Shown here in pieces: positions 1 to 4,634 of a stretch of DNA of 6,528 bases. Each line of letters starts with the position of its first letter. The first letter of the stretch is position 1. The position numbers and the translations under genes are program-made. The notes beneath the pieces were generated by a model. It was given only the letters and a program-made list of their open reading frames with translations, was not told where the DNA came from and did not search any database. Origin of the DNA: Chloroflexi bacterium RBG_16_72_14 (GTDB taxonomy: Bacteria; Chloroflexota; Limnocylindria; Limnocylindrales; CSP1-4); contig MGOE01000010.1 of the NCBI GenBank assembly GCA_001797035.1, positions 50,274-56,801 on the forward strand, in the 5' to 3' direction.

Positions 1-2
1 CG

Positions 3-1457
3 GGGCCCGACGGGCTGCCACCGCACGTCCATGTCCAGCGGGTCGCGGAGCCGGGTCTCGATGCTCCGCGCCGCGCGATCCCGTCCCTCGCCGACGCGTG
101 GCTCGCCCTGTGCCCGGACCCGTCCTCGCTGCTCGGGCTGGCTCCCGGCCTTGCAGCGGCGCCCCGCCCCGACCCGGTGGGCCTGCTGGCGCGCCGGGAC
201 GCGGTCCTCGCCGTCGCCCAGGAGCACTACTTCGCCGCCCCGCCGGAGGTTGAGCGCGGCTGGCGGCACCACCTCGTCGACACGATGGGCCGGGCGTACG
301 TGGACGTCGTGAACAACGTCGCAGTGCTCGGCCACAGCCACCCGGCGATCGAGGCGGCGGTTTCGCTCCAGCTCCGGCTCCTCAACGCCAACTCGCGCTT
401 CCTGTACGAGCCGATGGTTCACTTCGCCGAGGCGCTGGCCGCCCGGTTCCCGCCCCCGCTGGACACCGTATTCCTGGTCAGCACCGGCAGCGAGGCGAAC
501 GAGCTCGCGCTGCGCCTGGCGCGTGTCGCCACCGGCCGGGAGGACGTCCTCGCCGTGCGCGGCGGCTACCACGGCTGGACCGGGGCGACCGACGCGATCA
601 CGACGTCGCTCCTCGACAACCCGCGTGCCCTCGCGACCCGACCCGCCTGGGTCCACCCGGTCGAGGCGCCCAACCCGTACCGCGGCCGGTTCCGGGGCCC
701 GGATGCGGGCGCGCGCTACGCAGACGACGTGCGCGCGACGCTGACCCGCCTCGCCGCGGAGGGTCGCGGGCCGGCGGCGTTCATCGCCGAGCCGCTGTTC
801 GGGAACGCCGGCGGCGTGGTGCTGCCCGACGGATACCTCGCCGCGGTGTACGCGGCCGTGCACGCAGCCGGCGGCCTGGCGATCGCCGACGAGGTGCAGA
901 CCGGGTACGCGCGCCTGGGCCACCACCAGTGGGCGTTCGAGCAGCAGGGGGTGGTACCCGACGTCGTCACGGTGGCCAAGGCGGCCGGCAACGGCATGGC
1001 CGTGGGCGCGGTGATCACCACGCGGGCGATTGCCGAGGCCTTCCGGACGGAGGGCTCGTTCTTCTCATCGGTCGGAGGGTCGCCGGTCGCCTGCGCGGCC
1101 GGCCTTGCGGTGCTCGAGACGATCGACCGCGAGGGGCTCAGGGCGAACGCCCGCAACGTGGGCGCGCATCTCCGGGCCGGGCTCGAGGCGGTGGCCTCGC
1201 GGCACCCGATCGTTGGCGCCGTCCACGGCATGGGGCTGTACCTGGGCGTGGAGCTGGTCCGCGACCGCGAGACGCTGGAGCCGGCAGCGGACGAGGCGCT
1301 CGCGATCTGCGAGCGGATGCGCGAGCTGGGTGTCGTGATCCAGCCGACGGGCGACGGTAACAACGTGCTCAAGGTCAAGCCCCCGCTGTGCTTCACCCGC
1401 GCCAGCGCGGATTTCGTCGTCGGGGCGCTTGACCGGACGCTGGCCGAGGGCTGGTAG
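3..1457 (+). CDS. C-terminal part of M23-like / class III aminotransferase (phospho-lyase-type) fusion protein, 5' partial
   Basis: The frame is open from the first full codon of the window to the TAG at 1455-1457, so the true start lies upstream; the GTG at 177 is only the first internal start-like codon. The first residues contain PPHVHVQ (His codons at 24-26 and 30-32), matching the H-x-H end of an M23 metallopeptidase domain. A linker with WLALCPDPSSLLGL follows, then a full class III PLP aminotransferase fold. Numbering from the GTG at 177, visible motifs are STGSEANE (102-109, cofactor phosphate), YHGW (131-134, ring stacking), IADEVQTG (236-243, Asp to pyridine N) and the Schiff-base lysine in TVAKAAGNG (Lys268, codon 978-980). 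Proteins with a phosphotransferase, M23 and aminotransferase domain in one chain are known in bacteria. The last domain resembles ethanolamine-phosphate and phosphohydroxylysine phospho-lyases. I infer a kinase followed by elimination on an amino alcohol; the substrate is unknown. It converges on vapC with a 5-base gap. Confidence 0.88.
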   Translation, partial: GPDGLPPHVHVQRVAEPGLDAPRRAIPSLADAWLALCPDPSSLLGLAPGLAAAPRPDPVGLLARRDAVLAVAQEHYFAAPPEVERGWRHHLVDTMGRAYVDVVNNVAVLGHSHPAIEAAVSLQLRLLNANSRFLYEPMVHFAEALAARFPPPLDTVFLVSTGSEANELALRLARVATGREDVLAVRGGYHGWTGATDAITTSLLDNPRALATRPAWVHPVEAPNPYRGRFRGPDAGARYADDVRATLTRLAAEGRGPAAFIAEPLFGNAGGVVLPDGYLAAVYAAVHAAGGLAIADEVQTGYARLGHHQWAFEQQGVVPDVVTVAKAAGNGMAVGAVITTRAIAEAFRTEGSFFSSVGGSPVACAAGLAVLETIDREGLRANARNVGAHLRAGLEAVASRHPIVGAVHGMGLYLGVELVRDRETLEPAADEALAICERMRELGVVIQPTGDGNNVLKVKPPLCFTRASADFVVGALDRTLAEGW

Positions 1458-1462
1458 GAGCG

Positions 1463-1858
1463 TCAGGCCGCGGCCGGCTGTCCGTAGGCGAGCACCGGGA
1501 CGCCCTGGGCCTCGAAGCCACGCGGGTTGCGGGTCACGACGGTTGCGCCGAGGTCCACGGCGACGGCGGCGACGATCGCGTCGCCCAGCTGGCGTCGGCT
1601 TGTGTGCGCGAGTCTCCGCCGCGAGGCCCCTGCCCAGCGAGCAGCATCGGGCGAAGTCGCCACGTACTCGAGCGCCCTGACGAGGACCTCGATCGCGGCG
1701 ATGTCCTCGTCGGTGCCCCTCGACAGCGCCTCGGCAACGACGGCGTCACACGTGTACAGGTCATTGGCCTCGCTGAACAGCCGCTCCACGACGGCGGGCG
1801 CGCCGTACCGATCCAGCGCGTGATCGATCAGCAGCGTCGTGTCCAGCAGGAACCTCAT
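1463..1858 (-). CDS. vapC: VapC-type PIN-domain toxin ribonuclease
   Basis: This 131-residue protein has the usual length of a VapC toxin and is a single PIN domain. The metal-binding acids expected of the fold are present: Asp6 in MRFLLDTTLLID, Glu43 in VVAEAL and Asp93 in LGDAIVAA, followed by the VVTRNPRGF strand (Asn111) seen in most PIN toxins. In the family these residues bind Mg2+/Mn2+ for endonucleolytic RNA cleavage (often tRNA or rRNA), held in check by VapB. The ATG at 1858 is chosen because the protein begins directly with the first PIN strand and a GGGGAG ribosome-binding site (1865-1870 on this strand) lies 6 bases upstream. A longer open frame continues upstream but is only the shadow of vapB. 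The gene follows vapB and overlaps its frame, so translational coupling is likely. The RNA target cannot be read from sequence, and the catalytic set looks intact. Confidence 0.88.
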   Translation of the reverse strand: MRFLLDTTLLIDHALDRYGAPAVVERLFSEANDLYTCDAVVAEALSRGTDEDIAAIEVLVRALEYVATSPDAARWAGASRRRLAHTSRRQLGDAIVAAVAVDLGATVVTRNPRGFEAQGVPVLAYGQPAAA

Positions 1859-2135
1859 CCTCGTCTCCCCAGTCGCCGTACAGCATCCGATCGCGATCAG
1901 ACGAGTCGCGGAGCTCGAGCAGGATCCGGTCCGTTTCCTCCGGTGTCTCGCCCCATGCCTTCGAGCCCTTGAGGGCGCCCGCAAGGTCGGCGAACACCTT
2001 GCGGCCGTGGTCTCGCCGGACCTGGCGCGCCACGACGTCCGCGATGTACGCGCTGCGGCCGCGCGGTCCGGCGACCTCGTCCACGCGGGCGAGGACGTCC
2101 TCCGGGAGCGTGATGGTGGTGCGGACCAGGCGCAT
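1761..2135 (-). CDS. vapB: VapB-type ribbon-helix-helix antitoxin, C-terminus uncertain
   Basis: The N-terminus, VRTTITLPEDVLARVDEVAG (4-23) followed by RGRSAYIADVVARQV, is a typical ribbon-helix-helix DNA-binding domain: a short beta strand and two helices that dimerise and bind the operator. Residues about 45-90 (FADLAGALKG, then ETDRILLELRDSSDRDRMLYGDW) would form the acidic/helical tail that wraps the toxin. Together with the PIN gene just downstream this makes a VapBC module. The start at 2135 has a weak GGAT 7 bases upstream; an ATG at 2144 adds MHT and is equally possible. As written the frame continues to 1761, overlapping vapC by 98 bases and adding an Arg/Ala-rich tail that looks like shadow translation. 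The real product may end near 1858 if one base is missing in the GGGG run at 1867-1870. Function is confident; the 3' end is not. Confidence 0.8.
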   Translation of the reverse strand: MRLVRTTITLPEDVLARVDEVAGPRGRSAYIADVVARQVRRDHGRKVFADLAGALKGSKAWGETPEETDRILLELRDSSDRDRMLYGDWGDEDEVPAGHDAADRSRAGSVRRARRRGAAVQRGQ

Positions 2136-2180
2136 GGTGTGCATCCAAGTATGACAACGACGAACACAGCGTAGCACACC
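2136..2180. promoter_or_regulatory. Candidate vapBC operator: inverted repeat GGTGTGC / GCACACC
   Basis: A perfect 7-base inverted repeat lies immediately upstream of and touching the vapB start: GGTGTGC at 2136-2142 and GCACACC at 2174-2180, separated by 31 bases. The match becomes 8 of 9 when an A two bases outside each arm is included. Ribbon-helix-helix antitoxins commonly repress their own operon from inverted repeats overlapping the promoter, so this is a plausible VapB(C) site. A CATACT sequence on the minus strand (2150-2155), just upstream of the start, could be a -10 element, but no good -35 is seen. The operator role is inferred from position and symmetry only. Confidence 0.4.
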
Positions 2181-2239
2181 GTCCCCATTGTCGACGGATG
2201 TCGATGCCGATCGCGGCACGCGTCCATGGGCGGCGCCGC

Positions 2240-2293
2240 GGAGGAACGGTTTCATGGACACCGAGCCGAACCGGCTCGCGCCACTCCTGAGGG
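2240..2293 (+). promoter_or_regulatory. Leader of the lipoprotein gene: two ribosome-binding sites and a hairpin between them
   Basis: Two in-frame ATGs each have a good ribosome-binding site. GGAGGA at 2240-2245 sits 8 bases before the ATG at 2254, and GAGGG at 2289-2293 sits 8 bases before the ATG at 2302. Between them is a perfect 7-base inverted repeat, CGAGCCG (2262-2268) and CGGCTCG (2272-2278), with an AAC loop. The downstream ATG gives a normal signal peptide and is preferred. The upstream one would place acidic residues (MDTEPNRL) ahead of the signal sequence. Whether the hairpin or the second start has a regulatory role is unknown. Confidence 0.35.
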
Positions 2294-2301
2294 ACTACCC
2301 G

Positions 2302-2859
2302 ATGCACACCACCCGAACTCCCGCCCGCGCCGGCCGCCTGGTCGTCGCCGCCCTCGCCCTCGTCGCGTTCGTCGCAGCCTGCAGCGCCGCCGACGCGGGT
2401 GGCCCGACCGCCTCGCCCGCGCCGTCCGCGCCGCCCGTGGCGACGCCGGTGCCGAGCCCGATCGCCACCCCGAGCCCGTCCATCCCGGGCCTGCCCGACG
2501 TCGAGCTCGACGTCGCCGACGGCCACGACGTTGTCGTCGTCATCAGCGACCGCAACGACCTGCTCACCGGCGCCCGGTCGGGCGAGGGCAAGGACGGGAT
2601 GTCGGTCCGCTGGGGTGACGCCATCATCCGCAACCTCGACGCGAACACGATCGAGGTCACCTGGGCCGGCTACCCGCAGGACGAGACCGTCGGTCTGGTT
2701 GTGGTTCCCACCAGCGGCGGTGTCCTGCTCCGCTTCGGCCAGAGCATGCCCTACCCGAACACGGACGCCATGGGCGCCGACCGCGTCCTGGTCCTGACCT
2801 TCGCGGAGGCCGTCGCGGCCGACGAGGTGGTCGCCGAGTTCACGACCGCCGACGACTGA
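2302..2859 (+). CDS. Small secreted lipoprotein of unknown function
   Basis: This encodes 185 residues with a clear lipoprotein signal peptide: a basic start (MHTTRTPARAGR), a hydrophobic core LVVAALALVAFVAAC, and a VAAC lipobox making Cys27 the likely lipidated residue. The mature protein should therefore be anchored on the outer face of the cytoplasmic membrane. Residues about 28-64 are a low-complexity Pro/Ser/Ala/Val linker, as in many surface-tethered proteins. Residues about 66-180 look like one compact beta-rich domain with alternating hydrophobic strands (DVELDVADGHDVVVVISD, TIEVTWAGYP, TVGLVVVP, RVLVLTFAEA). I recognise no catalytic motif and the mature part has no other Cys. The start at 2302 is chosen for the signal peptide and the GAGGG site 8 bases upstream; an ATG at 2254 is an alternative. 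It stands alone between divergent vapBC and strong hairpins, so it is probably monocistronic. I do not recognise the domain family and give no function. Confidence 0.82.
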   Translation: MHTTRTPARAGRLVVAALALVAFVAACSAADAGGPTASPAPSAPPVATPVPSPIATPSPSIPGLPDVELDVADGHDVVVVISDRNDLLTGARSGEGKDGMSVRWGDAIIRNLDANTIEVTWAGYPQDETVGLVVVPTSGGVLLRFGQSMPYPNTDAMGADRVLVLTFAEAVAADEVVAEFTTADD

Positions 2860-2870
2860 CGGTCTGCGCG

Positions 2871-2888
2871 GCCGGCGCCTGCGCCGGC
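2871..2888 (+). terminator. GC hairpin just downstream of the lipoprotein gene
   Basis: A perfect inverted repeat, GCCGGCGC (2871-2878) and GCGCCGGC (2881-2888), is separated by CT, so in RNA the stem would be about 7 pairs with a 4-base loop. It begins 11 bases after the lipoprotein stop codon. No T tract follows, so it is either a non-canonical high-GC terminator or an mRNA 3'-end stabilising stem, working with the larger hairpin that follows it. Confidence 0.45.
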
Positions 2889-2901
2889 ACACCCGCCTCC
2901 A

Positions 2902-2930
2902 GCGCCCCGGTGCGATCCGCACCGGGGCGC
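2902..2930 (+). terminator. Strong 13-bp hairpin, probable terminator of the lipoprotein transcript
   Basis: A perfect 13-base inverted repeat, GCGCCCCGGTGCG (2902-2914) and CGCACCGGGGCGC (2918-2930), has a 3-base ATC loop. It sits 42 bases after the lipoprotein stop and before the promoter region of the oxidoreductase operon, where a terminator is expected. There is no run of T afterwards, as is common in very GC-rich genomes. The perfect symmetry also makes it usable from the other strand. The structure is seen directly; the terminator role is inferred. Confidence 0.65.
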
Positions 2931-2956
2931 ATCCGCGTCCGACCGGGCACCTCGAC

Positions 2957-3005
2957 TAGACTGCATCGGGACTATGCAGGCTGAATAGCGACCCGGGACT
3001 GGAGG
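2957..3005 (+). promoter_or_regulatory. Upstream region of the oxidoreductase operon: inverted repeat, direct repeat and ribosome-binding site
   Basis: This stretch is less GC-rich than its surroundings, as promoters often are. It contains TAGACT (2957-2962), a possible -10 without a recognisable -35. It also contains a perfect inverted repeat, CTGCAT (2961-2966) and ATGCAG (2974-2979), whose 7-base spacer CGGGACT is repeated directly at 2994-3000. GGAGG at 3001-3005 lies 5 bases before the GTG start at 3011 and supports that start. The promoter and operator roles are inferred; the repeats are seen. Confidence 0.4.
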
Positions 3006-3010
3006 GCGGC

Positions 3011-4633
3011 GTGCCGCAGCGCTACGACGCGGTGATCATCGGCGGAGGGCACAACGGGCTCGTGTCCGCCGCGTACCTCGCGCGTGGCGGACTCAGGACG
3101 CTCGTTCTCGAACGCCGCCACGTGCTCGGTGGCGCGGCCGTCACGGAGGAGATCGTCCCGGGCTTCCGCTTCTCGGTCGCGAGCTACGTCGTCAGCCTGC
3201 TGCGCCCCGAGATCATCCGTGACCTGGACCTGCCCAGGCACGGCCTCGACATCCTCCCGCTCGACGGCACGTTCACGCCCCTGCGGCCGGGCGAGGGCCC
3301 GAAGGCGGGCGGCGGCGACTACCTGTGGCGGGTCAACGACCACGGCCGCACGGTCCGCGAGCTCCGCCGCTGGTCGAACGGCGACGCGGAGGCGTACGAG
3401 GAGTACGGCCAGCTCATGGTCGAGATGGCACGCTTCATCAAGCCTATCCTGGGCATCGTCCCCGCGGACCCGACCGACAACGACCCGCGCCCGATGATGC
3501 CGCTGGCGAGCCTCGCCCGCCGCTTCGGCCAGCTGCCGGAGCGCCAGCAGGCCGTGTTCGTCCAGCTGATGACGATGTCGGCCGCCGACTTCCTCGAGCA
3601 GTGGTTCGAGACCGATCCGCTCAAGGCCACGATGTCGGCGTCGGGGATCATCGGCACGTACCAGGGGATCCGGTCGCCGGGCACGGCGTACGTGCTGCTG
3701 CACCACTACATGGGCGAGATCGACGGCGCCTTTCGCGCCTGGGGCATCCCCAAGGGCGGCACGGGCGGCGTGTCGTACTCGATCGCCCGCGCTGCGCAGG
3801 CCCACGGCGCCGAGATCCGGACCGAGGCGCCGGTGGCGCGGATCATCGTCCGCGGCGGCCGTGCGGTCGGCGTCGCGCTCGAGAGCGGCGAGGAGATCGA
3901 GGCCTCGGTGGTGCTCTCGTCCGCCGATGCCAAGGTCACCTTCCTCGACCTCCTCGAGCCCAACACGCTCGACCCGGCCTTCGAGCGGGAGGTCCGCCGG
4001 TTCAAGTTCCGCGGCAGCTCCGGCAAGGTCAACCTCGCGGTGGACCGCCTGCCGGACTTCGCCTGCCTGCCGGGCGAGGGCGAGCACCTCCGGGGCGCGA
4101 TCAGCTTCAGCCCGTCGATGACGGAGATGGAGCAGGCCTACGACGACGCGAAGTACGGGCACTGGAGCCGCCGGCCGTACATCGACATGATCATCCCCAC
4201 GCTCGTCGATCCGCAGATGGCGCCGCCCGGCAAGCACGTCATCAGCTGCTTCGTCCAGTACGCGCCGTACAGGCTCGACCCGGCCCTGGGCACCTGGGAC
4301 GACAACCGGGAGGCGTTCGGCGACGCGGTCATCGACCGGATCGAGGAGTTCGCGCCCAACATCCGGGACATCATCATCGGCCGCCAGGTGCTCACCCCGC
4401 TGGACATCGAGCGGACGATGGGCCTCACCGAGGGCAACATCTTCCAGGGCGAGCTGAGCCTCGAGCAACTGTTCTTCAACCGCCCGGTGCCCGGGTACGC
4501 CCGGTTCCGGACGCCGGTGCAGAACCTGTGGCTGTCCGGCTCGTCCACGCATCCAGGGGGCGGGCTGATGGGCGCCAACGGGCGCCTCGCCGCGCTCGAG
4601 GTCCTGCGGACCCGCGGCCGGAAGGTGGCCTGA
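3011..4633 (+). CDS. FAD-dependent oxidoreductase, phytoene desaturase-like / PYROXD2 family (first paralog)
   Basis: This 540-residue protein starts at GTG, with GGAGG 5 bases before it and the FAD Rossmann strand beginning at residue 6. The dinucleotide-binding motif is VIIGGGHNGL (8-17), the ribose-binding acid is Glu34 (LVLERR), and GGAAVTEE follows at 40-47. A second FAD-contacting segment covers about 248-300 (PKGGTGGVS, then an ESGEEIEA turn). The C-terminal FAD motif is LSGSSTHPGGGLMGANGR (508-525). The order, length and HPGGG signature match COG1233/PYROXD2-type proteins, relatives of carotenoid desaturases CrtI. In that superfamily FAD oxidises or isomerises C-C bonds of hydrophobic substrates, but the reaction of PYROXD2-like members is not settled, so no substrate is assigned. 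No signal peptide or membrane span is seen, so it is probably cytoplasmic or membrane-associated. It is the first gene of a two-gene operon; its stop is one base from the next ATG. No carotenoid synthesis genes are visible nearby. Confidence 0.9.
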   Translation: MPQRYDAVIIGGGHNGLVSAAYLARGGLRTLVLERRHVLGGAAVTEEIVPGFRFSVASYVVSLLRPEIIRDLDLPRHGLDILPLDGTFTPLRPGEGPKAGGGDYLWRVNDHGRTVRELRRWSNGDAEAYEEYGQLMVEMARFIKPILGIVPADPTDNDPRPMMPLASLARRFGQLPERQQAVFVQLMTMSAADFLEQWFETDPLKATMSASGIIGTYQGIRSPGTAYVLLHHYMGEIDGAFRAWGIPKGGTGGVSYSIARAAQAHGAEIRTEAPVARIIVRGGRAVGVALESGEEIEASVVLSSADAKVTFLDLLEPNTLDPAFEREVRRFKFRGSSGKVNLAVDRLPDFACLPGEGEHLRGAISFSPSMTEMEQAYDDAKYGHWSRRPYIDMIIPTLVDPQMAPPGKHVISCFVQYAPYRLDPALGTWDDNREAFGDAVIDRIEEFAPNIRDIIIGRQVLTPLDIERTMGLTEGNIFQGELSLEQLFFNRPVPGYARFRTPVQNLWLSGSSTHPGGGLMGANGRLAALEVLRTRGRKVA

Positions 4634-4634
4634 C

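Noticed and set aside
177..179. GTG at 177 as the start of a 426-residue aminotransferase
   Set aside because: The same frame is open to the window edge and encodes a recognisable M23-like end and linker (PPHVHVQ, PDPSSLLG). No ribosome-binding site precedes 177.
1859..2227. Upstream extension of the vapC frame to an ATG at 2227
   Set aside because: The extension is Arg/Ser/Ala-rich shadow translation of vapB and its leader. PIN toxins start at the MRFLLDTTLLID strand, where a ribosome-binding site is present.
1897..2922. 341-codon minus-strand frame across the lipoprotein and vapB
   Set aside because: It runs through the terminator hairpins, the lipoprotein gene in antisense and the vapB operator, then out of frame through vapB. 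Its composition is low-complexity Arg/Gly/Val.
2957..2962. TAGACT as a full sigma70-type promoter for the oxidoreductase operon
   Set aside because: No acceptable -35 hexamer lies at 16-18 bases, so it is noted only as part of a candidate regulatory region.
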